Position numbers and translations under genes: made by a program. A DNA stretch of 64,000 bases from the NCBI RefSeq assembly GCF_010747415.1, contig NZ_JAAGNZ010000002.1:1178001-1242000 (forward strand), read 5' to 3'. Shown in pieces: positions 27,509 to 37,226 of the stretch (the first letter of the stretch is position 1; the number at the start of each line of letters is the position of its first letter). The stretch is from Spirosoma agri. GTDB taxonomy: Bacteria; Bacteroidota; Bacteroidia; Cytophagales; Spirosomataceae. The notes under the pieces were generated by a model. It saw nothing but the letters and a program-made list of their open reading frames with translations. It was not told the origin of the DNA and did not search any database.

Positions 27509-28387
27509 TCAGGAAATCAGGACCGACTCGCAGATATACGTTGGAATGATACCGGTACTGCGAATCTGTACGTCGACGTCCTGCGCCTGTGTGTTGCCCG
27601 TTAGCACCAGAACCGTATCCAGCCCAAACTTATTACCCCCGAGTATGTCGGTGCGCAGGGTATCGCCCACCATCAGTACATCGCGTTTGCCGATGTATCC
27701 CGCTGACTGTTCCTCCAAACCACGGGGAACTACGTTGTCGAGTCGTTCGTAGGCAAACATAAAAAGTTGCGCATCGGGTTTTCCGAACCGGATAAACTGT
27801 TTGCCGACAATCGTTTCGATCATTTCCGCTACGGCACCGATCGCAATGGCAATGCGGGTTTTCGAGACGGGATAGGTTTCGTCCGTGTTGGCAACAATGA
27901 CCGGAATGTTACGCTTACGCAGTAGATTGACCGTTTTGTTCAGGTCTGTATTCCAATCGTAGCCTTCGTCGTCGAGCAGAACCAGCGCATTGATATCGGC
28001 CACATCCGCCAGGTCTACTTTGCTAATTGGCAATGTTTTGAGGCCAGTCGTTTCGAGGTAATGCGCTGAACTATCGGTGCCCAGGTAAGCAACCGTACCG
28101 TGATTGACTTTCAGGTCGAGGTATTCCCGCGCCAGCATCCCTGACGAGATAATCCGTTCGGGTGTGATGGCATACAAACCCTGTCGGTAATAGGATTCGG
28201 CTAATTCAGTCGGACTGCGCGACGCGTCATTGGTAAGCACATAGAATTCTTTGCCAGTTGACTGAAGCCAGTTGAACGTGTTTTCAATACCCGGCAATAC
28301 ACCTTCGTAATTTTTCAGAACACCAAACGCATCGAAAAAAATTACTTTGTAATTCGCGGCTACAGTTCTGAAATTATCAAGTTGCAT
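27509..28387 (-). CDS. HAD-superfamily (subclass IIA, NagD-like) phosphatase
   Basis: The 292-residue protein begins the HAD fold with VIFFDAFGVLKNYEGVLPG, where the first Asp is the nucleophile. The second acid of the usual DxD is replaced by Phe, as also occurs in some IIA members. LTNDASRS is motif II, a C2 cap follows, and IRFGKPDAQLF and MVGDTLRTDILGG are motifs III and IV. The family dephosphorylates sugar phosphates or nucleotides; the substrate cannot be told from sequence. It appears monocistronic. Confidence 0.85.
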   Translation of the reverse strand: MQLDNFRTVAANYKVIFFDAFGVLKNYEGVLPGIENTFNWLQSTGKEFYVLTNDASRSPTELAESYYRQGLYAITPERIISSGMLAREYLDLKVNHGTVAYLGTDSSAHYLETTGLKTLPISKVDLADVADINALVLLDDEGYDWNTDLNKTVNLLRKRNIPVIVANTDETYPVSKTRIAIAIGAVAEMIETIVGKQFIRFGKPDAQLFMFAYERLDNVVPRGLEEQSAGYIGKRDVLMVGDTLRTDILGGNKFGLDTVLVLTGNTQAQDVDVQIRSTGIIPTYICESVLIS

Positions 28388-28515
28388 AAATAATAGTGGT
28401 AAGGAGGGGCCAATAGCTCTTCTGCCGAACTATCAACCCGCCGTAGAATAATTGTGATTCGCTCACAAATCATTTGTAAAAATACGGCTCAAACCCACCG
28501 GAATAACTTTTTTAT

Positions 28516-28555
28516 AAAAAAAGCCGTATTCGAGCTGATTCGACGCGGCTTTTTT
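28516..28555 (-). terminator. Terminator of the quinone reductase-like gene
   Basis: AAAAAAAGCCG (28516-28526) pairs with CGGCTTTTTT (28546-28555), with additional inner pairing (CGA/TCG). A T run follows on the minus strand. Confidence 0.75.
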
Positions 28556-28582
28556 GATTCGTAGTAAGATTTTACTAGGCTT

Positions 28583-29557
28583 TTACAAGACAACGACGGC
28601 TTTTCCAATCACCTGCCGATCCATCAGGGCTCGCAACGCCAGCGGTGCTTCCGTAAGCGGATAGGTTTTGTAAATGTGTTGCGTCAGTTGACCATCGTTG
28701 ATCCAGCGCAGAATCTGATCGAAATTGGCCAGGCTAACCGCTGGTTCGCGCTGCGCGAAGGCACCCCAGAATACGCCCACCAGAGAGGCCCCCTTGAGTA
28801 ATGCCAGATTCAGCGGAATGGTCGGGATCGAGCCAGCCGCAAAACCAACGACCAGATACCGGCCTTTCCAGGCTAGTGACCGGATGCAGGGTTCGGCATA
28901 GCGGTCGCCAACGGGATCGTAAACGACATCGATGCCAGTCCCTTCTGTCAGGATTTTGATGCGCTCACGGAGATCTTCGGCCGTATAATTGATCGTTTCA
29001 TGGGCACCCAGCTGGCGGCAGACTGCCAGTTTTTCGTCGCTCGATGCAGCGGCAATGACCCGTGCGCCCATCAATACGCCCAGCTGAACGGCGGCCAGTC
29101 CCACACCGCCAGCGGCCCCAAGAACCAGTAGTGTTTCGCTCGGTTTTAAATTAGCCCGGTCTTTTAGCGCGTGGTACGATGTGCCATAGGTGTATAGGGT
29201 CGAAGCCGCCGTAACGTAATCCATGCCATCCGGCATGAGCAGGGTGGTGGATGCGTTGGCGACGACTTCTTCGGCAAATCCGCCATGTCCGGTCAGGGCA
29301 AAGACGTTGTCGCCCACCGACAGGTGCGTAACGCCCTCACCAACCTCTTTGATGACGCCCGCTACTTCGCCCCCCGGTGAGAACGGGAAGGGCGGTTTGA
29401 ACTGATATTTTCCGTCGATCATGAGCGTATCCGGAAAGTTGACGCCACACGCCTTGACGCTGACAACAACCTGTCCCTTGCCCGCTTTGGGCGATTCGAT
29501 TTCGTCGAAAACCAGGGTTTCGGGTGGGCCAAACTGGGTGCACAAAATGGCTTTCAT
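28583..29557 (-). CDS. Zinc-independent MDR oxidoreductase (NADPH:quinone reductase-like)
   Basis: From the ATG at 29557 the protein is 324 residues and starts MKAILCTQFGPPETLVFDEI. The in-frame ATG at 29590 adds 11 residues unlike the family. GVNFPDTLMIDGKYQ, PFSPGGEVAGVI and the NADPH loop LVLGAAGGVGLAAVQLG are characteristic of QOR-type medium-chain reductases. No catalytic zinc cysteines or structural zinc loop are present. It likely reduces quinones or activated alkenes; the physiological substrate is unknown. Confidence 0.9.
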   Translation of the reverse strand: MKAILCTQFGPPETLVFDEIESPKAGKGQVVVSVKACGVNFPDTLMIDGKYQFKPPFPFSPGGEVAGVIKEVGEGVTHLSVGDNVFALTGHGGFAEEVVANASTTLLMPDGMDYVTAASTLYTYGTSYHALKDRANLKPSETLLVLGAAGGVGLAAVQLGVLMGARVIAAASSDEKLAVCRQLGAHETINYTAEDLRERIKILTEGTGIDVVYDPVGDRYAEPCIRSLAWKGRYLVVGFAAGSIPTIPLNLALLKGASLVGVFWGAFAQREPAVSLANFDQILRWINDGQLTQHIYKTYPLTEAPLALRALMDRQVIGKAVVVL

Positions 29558-29684
29558 AGCATAAGGTTTAGGGTGAAGAATACGGCCCATCCAGCCGGGG
29601 CCTGATAACGTTCGGGCGGGGCCGATGCGCAGTACGCTGATCAGTGCGAAAGTACTATCTTTATCGCATCAACCTGACCTGTTT

Positions 29685-31247
29685 ATGAACCGAATCGTTT
29701 TACTCATAACCTCACTCTGGGCGTCGGTGGCCTTCAGCCAGTCAACGTCAATCATGGCCTCATCGCAACAGAAAAATTACCAGCCGCCAGCCTTTACCGA
29801 CCCCAACCGGCTGGCTAAAATCGAAGCTACCTATTCGGCAATCGACAAAATCTACCAGGAATATGCTGCCAAAAATCATTATCCGGGCCTTGCGTACGGG
29901 CTGGTTGTCGATGGGAAACTGGTACATTCGGGCGGTCTGGGTTTTACGGACGTAGCGCGCAAAACGCCAGCGACGCCAAAATCGGTATTCCGGATTGCCT
30001 CCATGACCAAGAGCATTACGGCGATGGCTATTCTGAAACTGCGCGATGAAGGAAAACTCCAACTCGATGATCCAGCGTCGAAGTACATACCGGAAGCGGC
30101 CAACCTGACGTATCTTACCGCCGATGCGCCAGCTATAACTGTCCGGAATCTGATGGCGCACTCGGCGGGTTTCCCCGAAGATAACCCCTGGGGTGACCGG
30201 CAATTGGCCGATTCTGACGCTGAACTCTTGGCCTTTCTCAAAAAAGATATTTCGTTTTCCAACGTGCCGGGTGTCGCCTACGAATACAGCAATATGGGGT
30301 TTGCCATGCTGGGCCGGATCATTACGAAAGCTTCCGGCAAACAGTATCAGCAGTACATCACCGATGCCATTCTGAAACCGCTCGGCATGACGCATACCGA
30401 ATGGGAATACACCAAAGTACCCGCAGATCAGCTGGCGCATGGGTATCGATGGCTTGACAATCAGTGGGTTGAGGAGCCACTGCTTCACGACGGTAGTTAC
30501 GGGGCCATGGGCGGACTGATTACGTCCATCGAGGATTTTAGTCGCTACGTGGCGTTTCATCAATCGGCCTGGCCCGCCCGAAATGAGGCCGAAACGGGAC
30601 CCATCAAACGCAGCTCCGTACGGGAGATGCACATGCCCCGCACGTTCCGGGATCTGTCACCAACGTTTCGCTTTCCGAGTGGCCGGGTCAGTCCGATGGT
30701 CACTCATTACGCCTATGGACTGACCTGGAGCCGCGATGCTGACGGGCGGGAGTATGTCGCGCATAGCGGTGGTTTGCCCGGTTTTGGTAGCCAGTGGCGC
30801 ATCTTACCTGACTATGGGATTGGGATCATTGCCTACGGAAACTTGACCTACGCCAATCTGGGGACGGTGAACTGGGCGGTGCTGGATACACTGATATCGA
30901 TGGCGAAACTGCAACCTCGTCAGTTACCCGTTTCGCCGATTCTTAAGCAGCGCAAAGCGGAGCTGGTGCGGCTGTTGCCTAACTGGACGAATGCTGAGAA
31001 GAGTCCGATTTTTGCCGAGAATTTCTTCCCGGATCATTCGCTGGAGAACCGTCGGAAAGCGGCCCAGGCCCTGTTCGAAAAAATTGGTAAGGTAGTTCGG
31101 GTTGGTGAAGTAGTGCCCGAAAATCAGTTGCGCGGTCGTTTCCTGATCGAAGGCGAACAGGGCAATGTGGACGTGTTTTTTACGCTGACCCCCGAAAATC
31201 CAGCCTTGATTCAGCAACTGGATCTGAACGAACGCGTCAAAAAATAG
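29685..31247 (+). CDS. Exported serine hydrolase, S12/beta-lactamase class C fold
   Basis: I start at the ATG at 29685, which gives a clean signal peptide MNRIVLLITSLWASVAFSQS. The upstream ATG-less extension lacks one. The serine-active-site tetrad is SMTK (Ser106, Lys109), Tyr201 in YEYSNMG and His360 in HSGGLPGFG, the three motifs of penicillin-binding-protein-like esterases and D-aminopeptidases. About 110 residues follow the catalytic domain. It probably acts in the periplasm on an ester or peptide; resistance to beta-lactams cannot be inferred. Divergent from the quinone reductase gene. Confidence 0.88.
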   Translation: MNRIVLLITSLWASVAFSQSTSIMASSQQKNYQPPAFTDPNRLAKIEATYSAIDKIYQEYAAKNHYPGLAYGLVVDGKLVHSGGLGFTDVARKTPATPKSVFRIASMTKSITAMAILKLRDEGKLQLDDPASKYIPEAANLTYLTADAPAITVRNLMAHSAGFPEDNPWGDRQLADSDAELLAFLKKDISFSNVPGVAYEYSNMGFAMLGRIITKASGKQYQQYITDAILKPLGMTHTEWEYTKVPADQLAHGYRWLDNQWVEEPLLHDGSYGAMGGLITSIEDFSRYVAFHQSAWPARNEAETGPIKRSSVREMHMPRTFRDLSPTFRFPSGRVSPMVTHYAYGLTWSRDADGREYVAHSGGLPGFGSQWRILPDYGIGIIAYGNLTYANLGTVNWAVLDTLISMAKLQPRQLPVSPILKQRKAELVRLLPNWTNAEKSPIFAENFFPDHSLENRRKAAQALFEKIGKVVRVGEVVPENQLRGRFLIEGEQGNVDVFFTLTPENPALIQQLDLNERVKK

Positions 31248-31320
31248 ATGTTAAGAGCGAAGTAGAAGGTCGATATGCCAAATCGTCAATAGCTGGCGTG
31301 TCGAATTTCTGCTCCGCTAC

Positions 31321-33123
31321 TTACAGTGACTTCATAAAGGCAACCAGCGCCCGTTTTTCGGCGGCTGTCAGGTTGAGCTTGTCAGTGGGGAGGGTTTGGT
31401 TTTCCAGCGTGAAGCCTAGCCCCGTTCCGCCCCCCTTGTCGTAGAAGTCAACAACTTGATTCAGCGTCTTGTAGACGCCATTGTGCATGTAAGGGGCCGT
31501 GAGAGCCGCCTGCCGGACGGTCGGGGTTTTGAACGCGTTCCGGTGGATGTCGATTTTCGTTGTCTTATAGCGACCGGCGTCGGTATCGAGTTGTTTCTCC
31601 GCGTCCGTGGCGGGTGTGCCCAGTACTTCGCTTTCGGTTTTCACGTAAGCGGGGGGGACGGTGCCGTTGAACAGCGGGAAAAAGTGACAGGTTGCGCATT
31701 TGCCTTTGCCCATAAATACGTTGAAGCCCTGTTTCTCCTGCGCGGTCAGGGCTACTTCTTCTCCGCGCAGATACCGATCCGGTCGGGCATTCAGACTGAC
31801 CAATGACCGGATGTACGACGCGAGTGCATTTTTCAGATTCGTTTCGGTTACGCCATCCGAATACGCGTTGGCAAACTGCGCTTTGTAGGTCGAATCTTTT
31901 CGTAATACGGCGGTTGCCTGGGCAATAGAGCCGCTCATTTCCTGCGTGTTATGAATGACATCGGTGATCTGATCTTCCAGCGAAAAACTCCGCGAATCCA
32001 TAAACTGAAACGACTGAAAGGCTGCGTTCAGCAACGTAGGGGTATTTCGACCGATGCGTTGTTTGGCATCAAGGTCAAACGGCGATGCTTCTCCATCCGT
32101 GAAGGCTAGATTGGGCTGATGACAAGTGGCGCAGGAACGTTGCCCATTCCCGGAAAGAGCCGGGTTAAAGAAAAGCAGTTTCCCGAGCGCAATCCGATCC
32201 GCCGTTGGTTGGGCGTGGCTGTAGGGCAGAAAAAAGGTCGGGTCGAAGGCGTTGGAATCCGAGAGGGTCCGGGCTGTTGGGCGGAGCATTCGTTTGCTGG
32301 TTGCCAGCGGATAACCAAGGGCCAGTTGCGCGTCCATGAGTAACCCGTTTAGTGGATACGCATAGTTCCGGATGAAACTGAGCCGATCGAACCGGTTGAA
32401 CGATGACTTACGCAGCGCCTGAATCGCCCTGTCAATGGTCTGGTCAAGCTGAGCAGACAGGGCCGAATGCTGGACCGCGAGCGGATACGCTCGAAGGGTA
32501 TACTCTATGCTTTCGAGGGCTGCAATGCTTTCGGGTAACGAATGCAGCGCCACCGGCGAGTCGAATCCGGTGATGCCCAGCGTGATCAGCCGAACGACTT
32601 CCAGCCGCATGGCGTCAAAGATTTGACTATCGGTCAGTTCGTTGTATCCAGCCACCCGACGTAACTGACGGATGGTGTTCTGCATCGACGTCACCTGTTG
32701 CAACAACGCCGTGTGTTGATCGGCATCCAGCGGAAAAATCAGTTCTTCGGCCACCTGAAAGCCAGTTGGCTGAATGACAATACCGACCCCATCGTCAACC
32801 TCGCCTTCGGCGACGGGCGGTCCGTTGAGCGATTTTGCCGACCCCGAAAAGTAGAACTCGGTCAGGAATTCGACCTGTTTGTACGCTAGCCTGGACCGAC
32901 GAAACGCGGCCTGAACCAAGGCTTCTGACTGGGGCTGCTGAATCGTGCGTTGTAAATCGGCTACGGTCGAATCAAGGCGCGCTAAGTTGGCTAGGTAATC
33001 CGATTTTACCTGTTTGCTTGGCTGGTCGGGTCTGAACGATTGACCCAGACCAGCGACCAGCACGAGCAGTATGGTGGCGATGATGCTCTGTAAACCGGCT
33101 GAATACCACCCTAATCGCTTCAT
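31321..33123 (-). CDS. Di-heme cytochrome c peroxidase with N-terminal imelysin-like region
   Basis: The 600-residue exported protein has an N-terminal membrane/signal segment (about residues 12-28). A helical region of about 240 residues follows, containing TGFQVAEELIFPLDAD, reminiscent of the imelysin GxHxxE motif. The second half is a CcpA/MauG-type peroxidase with two heme c sites, CATCH at 331-335 (RSCATCHQP) and CATCH at 476-480 (GKCATCHFF). RNTPTLLNAAF and APYMHNGVYKTLNQVVDFYD also match. It should reduce peroxide in the periplasm. The N-terminal assignment is by eye and less certain than the peroxidase. Confidence 0.88.
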   Translation of the reverse strand: MKRLGWYSAGLQSIIATILLVLVAGLGQSFRPDQPSKQVKSDYLANLARLDSTVADLQRTIQQPQSEALVQAAFRRSRLAYKQVEFLTEFYFSGSAKSLNGPPVAEGEVDDGVGIVIQPTGFQVAEELIFPLDADQHTALLQQVTSMQNTIRQLRRVAGYNELTDSQIFDAMRLEVVRLITLGITGFDSPVALHSLPESIAALESIEYTLRAYPLAVQHSALSAQLDQTIDRAIQALRKSSFNRFDRLSFIRNYAYPLNGLLMDAQLALGYPLATSKRMLRPTARTLSDSNAFDPTFFLPYSHAQPTADRIALGKLLFFNPALSGNGQRSCATCHQPNLAFTDGEASPFDLDAKQRIGRNTPTLLNAAFQSFQFMDSRSFSLEDQITDVIHNTQEMSGSIAQATAVLRKDSTYKAQFANAYSDGVTETNLKNALASYIRSLVSLNARPDRYLRGEEVALTAQEKQGFNVFMGKGKCATCHFFPLFNGTVPPAYVKTESEVLGTPATDAEKQLDTDAGRYKTTKIDIHRNAFKTPTVRQAALTAPYMHNGVYKTLNQVVDFYDKGGGTGLGFTLENQTLPTDKLNLTAAEKRALVAFMKSL

Positions 33124-33261
33124 GAGGTTGTTAGGCTAGTTGCCCATTCCTCAGTAAAAATACGGGTAAATAATCGTTTATGCCAGTTAACGAATTGCTA
33201 TCATCTTTTCGTTGACTGGCACCGATGTATAAGCCTAGAGACGTATGGTAGTGCGTCTCTG

Positions 33262-34098
33262 CTAAGCAACGACGTTTTCCAGTGTTCCGATTCCATCGAT
33301 GCTGATCCGTATTTCGTCGCCGGATTGAAGCGTGAAATCGTCGGGAGGAACAATGCCCGTGCCGGTCATCAGGAAACAGCCGAACGGGAACGAGCACTCG
33401 CGGTAAAGAAAAGAAACCAGCTCGGTGTGCTGCCGTTTCATCTGACTGATCGCAATGGTGTTCGTAAAGACGGTCTGCTGCGCTCGACTAATTTCGAGTC
33501 GGATGTTCGTTTCGGGTGCGATGGGCGTTTCGGGAACGAACAGGCACGGCCCGAGAGCGGCACTACCGTCGTACGATTTGGCCTGTGGCAGATAGAGCGG
33601 ATTTTCGCCTTCTATACTTCGCGAACTCATATCATTACCGCAGGTGTAGCCAACAATCTTGCCGGACGATGTGATAAACAGCGTCAGTTCAGGTTCTGGT
33701 ACGTTCCAGGTCGAGTCAGCGCGGATACGGACATTATCGCCCGGACCGACTACGCGTTCGGGTGTCGATTTGAAGAACAGTTCGGGCCGATCGGCATCAT
33801 AAACCCGGTCGTAGAAATTATCGCCCCCCGATTTTTTGGATTCTTCCATACGGGCGTTACGGCTGCGTAGGTACGTCACCCCCGATGCCCAAACCTCCTG
33901 TCGGCCAATGGGTGCTAATAAACCTGTCTGCGCCCATTGCTGGTGGTCGTCCGCTGCGCTTACCGATGTAGTTACCTGTTGCAGAACGGCATACAGATTA
34001 TCCTGATTGATCAAATCGTCCCAATTGTCGGCAGGAACGGCATAGAACTGATTGTTGGATTCGAGTACGATGCCGGAGCGGGTTCTGTAAAGTTTCAT
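33262..34098 (-). CDS. Fumarylacetoacetate hydrolase (FAH) family protein
   Basis: The 278-residue protein contains the FAH metal site. [18 protein letters not shown] and [19 protein letters not shown] come first. [20 protein letters not shown] follows, whose two glutamates coordinate Mg, then [20 protein letters not shown] and [11 protein letters not shown]-like residues ([14 protein letters not shown]). Members cleave or hydrate 2-keto acids in sugar or aromatic catabolism. The context does not fix the substrate. Confidence 0.9.
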   Translation of the reverse strand: MKLYRTRSGIVLESNNQFYAVPADNWDDLINQDNLYAVLQQVTTSVSAADDHQQWAQTGLLAPIGRQEVWASGVTYLRSRNARMEESKKSGGDNFYDRVYDADRPELFFKSTPERVVGPGDNVRIRADSTWNVPEPELTLFITSSGKIVGYTCGNDMSSRSIEGENPLYLPQAKSYDGSAALGPCLFVPETPIAPETNIRLEISRAQQTVFTNTIAISQMKRQHTELVSFLYRECSFPFGCFLMTGTGIVPPDDFTLQSGDEIRISIDGIGTLENVVA

Positions 34099-34340
34099 GT
34101 GAGAAGATAGGATGCTAGTTGTAAAGAAATTCTGCGCTGCGTTTTACTTGATCGTCGCCGTAAAATCGGTCAGATAGAATTGCCCAATCCCGCGCTAGCC
34201 CGATCAAATCGGATGTATTGGGTTCTTGGGTGAAACAGAGTCGTTTGGGTATCGTGGGTTTTTTTGTCAGGCGTTGGGTAATGAAATCTATAAATTCTGT
34301 CGAAAAAGAGTTATATTAGTAGGCTTACGCACAACTACCA

Positions 34341-35033
34341 ATGCTGCAAAAAACCCGGGGTATTGCCCTTAGTTATATTCGTTACCGCGAAACGTCCATT
34401 ATTGCCCGTATCTACACCGAAGAGTTTGGGTTACAGAGTTATATCGTCAACAGTGTTCGGACGGCGCGGAGTAAAAACAACAAAATTGCCCTGTTTCAGC
34501 CGCTGACATTGCTGGACATGGTTGTATATAACAAGCCAGACCGCGACATTCACCGCCTTTCGGAGATCAAAACCGGGTATCCGTTTCAGAGTCTGCCTTT
34601 CGAGGTGAGCAAATCGACGATCGCGATGTTCGTGACGGAAATGCTGAACAAAGTGTTGAAAGAAGAAGCGGGCAGTCCGGTGCTGTTCCGGTTCCTGGGT
34701 GACTCGGTGCTGTTTCTGGAGGAAGCCCGCACAAACTACGAAAACTTTCACCTTACGTTTTTGCTGAAACTCTCGTTTTTTCTGGGCTTCGGTCCCGAAA
34801 ACGCCCGCGAATTTGAGAGTCAGCTGCGCGAAAATGCCTATCCGTTTTTGCCCGACGACGAGATGGAAACGGCGCTCAATATCATGCTGCGGCAACCCTT
34901 CGGCACGCCAATCAAACTGGCCCGGGCCTCCCGCAACGACCTGCTGGATGCCCTGGTTACTTATTACCAGATTCATATCGACTCGGTCGGCGAAGTAAAA
35001 TCGTTGCCCGTCCTGCGCGAAGTGCTGGGATAA
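34341..35033 (+). CDS. recO: DNA repair protein RecO
   Basis: The 230-residue protein begins MLQKTRGIALSYIRYRETSI, the N-terminal OB-fold start of Bacteroidota RecO. SYIVNSVRTARSKNNKIALF and QPLTLLDMVVYNK follow. The C-terminal helical domain includes FLLKLSFFLGFGP and ends ...SLPVLREVLG. The zinc cysteines of some RecO proteins are absent. It loads RecA on SSB-coated DNA with RecR. It stands alone, convergent with lptB. Confidence 0.92.
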   Translation: MLQKTRGIALSYIRYRETSIIARIYTEEFGLQSYIVNSVRTARSKNNKIALFQPLTLLDMVVYNKPDRDIHRLSEIKTGYPFQSLPFEVSKSTIAMFVTEMLNKVLKEEAGSPVLFRFLGDSVLFLEEARTNYENFHLTFLLKLSFFLGFGPENAREFESQLRENAYPFLPDDEMETALNIMLRQPFGTPIKLARASRNDLLDALVTYYQIHIDSVGEVKSLPVLREVLG

Positions 35034-35042
35034 TGTAATGCG

Positions 35043-35163
35043 GTAGGGCGGGTGGTCGATCGCTGCCGTGGAAACCCGCTTCTGTTCCCTTATTGGTAGT
35101 TACTAAGCGGTTTTGACGCACAAATGGCGGGTTTTCATGGCAATGGCCGACCGTCCGCCCTAC
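35043..35163. terminator. 37-nt imperfect inverted repeat between recO and lptB
   Basis: The arms 35043-35079 and 35127-35163 match at 29 of 37 positions around 47 nt. They begin GTAGGGCGG and end AAACCCGC. The position between convergent genes suggests termination, but the length, mismatches and lack of a U tract also fit a decayed mobile palindrome. The right arm contains GCGGGTTTTCA, shared with the hairpin at 4097. Confidence 0.5.
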
Positions 35164-35164
35164 G

Positions 35165-35896
35165 TTAAATTTTGCGTTTCAGCTCGAAATGCTGGCCCAG
35201 ATATAATCGCCGAACCTGTTCGTCACTGGCCAGTTCTTCGGCAGAGCCTTGTTTGAGAATCTTGCCTTCAAACAACAAGTAGGCGCGATCCGTGATGGAG
35301 AGCGTTTCGTTCACGTTATGGTCGGTGATGAGAATGCCAATGTTGCGGTGCTTCAGTTTGGCGACAATGCTCTGAATGTCTTCAACCGCAATGGGGTCAA
35401 CACCCGCGAATGGCTCATCGAGCAGAATAAATTTGGGATCGACGGCCAGCGCCCGGGCAATCTCCGTCCGTCGGCGCTCACCACCCGATAAGACTTTGCC
35501 TTTACTCTTGCGAACGTGCGTCAGACTGAATTCTTCAAGCAGTTCCTCTACTTTTTCTTTCCGTTGGCTCTTCGGTAAATCGCTCATTTCGAGCACAGCC
35601 AGTACGTTTTCTTCGACCGTCAGGTCGCGAAAAACGGATGCTTCCTGCGCCAGATAGCCCAGTCCGAGCCGGGCGCGTTTGTACATGGGCAGGTCAGTTA
35701 CGTCAATATCGTCGATAAAAACTTTGCCACTGTTGGGTTTTACCAGCCCAACGGCCATGTAGAACGAAGTAGTTTTGCCCGCGCCATTCGGACCCAACAG
35801 TCCCACGATTTCACCCGTTTCGACTTGATACGACACGTTGTTATTGACAAACCGTGACCCGTATTTTTTGATTAAATTTTCGGTTCTAAGAATCAT
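35165..35896 (-). CDS. lptB: LPS export ABC transporter ATPase LptB
   Basis: The 243-residue ATPase has Walker [10 protein letters not shown] (residues 35-43), signature [15 protein letters not shown], Walker [14 protein letters not shown] and the LptB-typical [19 protein letters not shown]-loop region. It powers extraction of lipopolysaccharide from the inner membrane with LptF/LptG. These subunits are not in the window, as is usual in Bacteroidota. Confidence 0.95.
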   Translation of the reverse strand: MILRTENLIKKYGSRFVNNNVSYQVETGEIVGLLGPNGAGKTTSFYMAVGLVKPNSGKVFIDDIDVTDLPMYKRARLGLGYLAQEASVFRDLTVEENVLAVLEMSDLPKSQRKEKVEELLEEFSLTHVRKSKGKVLSGGERRRTEIARALAVDPKFILLDEPFAGVDPIAVEDIQSIVAKLKHRNIGILITDHNVNETLSITDRAYLLFEGKILKQGSAEELASDEQVRRLYLGQHFELKRKI

Positions 35897-36108
35897 TCTG
35901 ATGCGTTATCGGAAAACGGACCGTACCGAACGTCGTTGAAGCGCTAACGGTATGGCAAAGTTCGGGGTATTACCACGCACTGGCAACTATTTTTGAGCAC
36001 GGTGGTCTCTGGGCCCAACTAATTAACAATTATTAGGACGAACTCAGTCCACTTTTGGTTAGATCTTTACGTCAGACACCCGGTTCAATCATTTACCTGT
36101 CATTGCGT

Positions 36109-37209
36109 ATGTCCCAAATTCGTCAGTTAACCGCCTATCTGGAAGCGTTTGCTCCCCTTGCTTATCAGGAATCATACGATAATTCCGGCTTGCTGGTTGG
36201 TGATCCCGGCACAGCGATCACGGGCGTACTGGTCACCCTCGATACAACGGAAGCGGTCATTGATGAGGCCGTTGCTAAAGGCTGTAACGTTGTAGTGGCT
36301 CACCACCCGATTATTTTTAAAGGTCTCAAGAAATTAAACGGTAAAACATACGTCGAACGAACGGTCATCAAGGCCATAAAAAACGACGTGGCGATTTACG
36401 CGGCTCATACCAACCTCGATAACGTGGCCGGTGGCGTTAATTTCAAGATTGCCGAGAAACTGAAGTTGCAGAACGTTCAGGTTCTGGCACCCAAAGCGCA
36501 GGTGTTAAGCAAGCTGGTCACTTTCGTCCCGGTCGATGATACCCAGCGCGTACTGGATGCGCTGTATGCCGCCGGGGCCGGTCAGGTTGGCGACTATAAA
36601 AACTGTAGTTTTCGGGTTAGCGGAACCGGCACGTTTCAGCCGGACGAGTCGGCAAAACCAGCCATCGGTGCCGTGGGGGAGTACCACGAAGAAGCTGAAA
36701 ACCGGATCGAAGTGCTCATCCCGACTCATCAGCAGGGGCAGATGCTAGCAGCATTGAAACAAGCGCACCCCTACGAAGAAGTGGCCTATTACGTAACGGC
36801 ATTGGATAACAAGAATCAGGAAGTAGGTTCTGGTGCCGTGGGTGATTTGTCCGAACCGATGGATGGTCAGTCGTGGCTCGCGTATTTGAAGAACAGTATG
36901 AATCTGAACCTGATTCGGTACACGCCCCTGGTCGACAAACCGATCCGTCGCGTGGCCGTTTGCGGGGGCGTGGGCAGCTTTTTATTGCCGGATGCCATCC
37001 GGGCCGGGGCCGATGTTTTTGTGACGGCAGACTATAAATACCACGAGTTTTTCGATGCCGACGGGCGCATTGTGATCTGCGACATTAATCACTACGAAAG
37101 TGAAGTCTTTACAAAAGAGTTAATTAGCCAGCACTTAGCGAAAAAATTCACTACTTTTGCGGTAATTTTATCAGAAACGGATACGAATCCGGTTCGGTAC
37201 TTCAATTAG
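36109..37209 (+). CDS. Nif3-like dinuclear metal protein with central PII/CutA-like insert
   Basis: From the ATG at 36109 the protein has 366 residues. A TTG at 36055 adds 18 unrelated residues. QESYDNSGLLVGDP and VVVAHHPIIFKGLKK supply the metal histidines of the N-terminal half. HPYEEVAYYV lies in the central insert typical of the YqfO type. RRVAVCGGVGSFLLPDAI and DYKYHEFFDADGRIVICDI complete the site. Hexameric GTP cyclohydrolase 1 type 2 annotation is common, but the biological role is not established. It precedes the zinc-ribbon coiled-coil gene by 17 nt, a conserved pair in Bacteroidota. Confidence 0.9.
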   Translation: MSQIRQLTAYLEAFAPLAYQESYDNSGLLVGDPGTAITGVLVTLDTTEAVIDEAVAKGCNVVVAHHPIIFKGLKKLNGKTYVERTVIKAIKNDVAIYAAHTNLDNVAGGVNFKIAEKLKLQNVQVLAPKAQVLSKLVTFVPVDDTQRVLDALYAAGAGQVGDYKNCSFRVSGTGTFQPDESAKPAIGAVGEYHEEAENRIEVLIPTHQQGQMLAALKQAHPYEEVAYYVTALDNKNQEVGSGAVGDLSEPMDGQSWLAYLKNSMNLNLIRYTPLVDKPIRRVAVCGGVGSFLLPDAIRAGADVFVTADYKYHEFFDADGRIVICDINHYESEVFTKELISQHLAKKFTTFAVILSETDTNPVRYFN

Positions 37210-37226
37210 CACTAACTATTTTCCGA

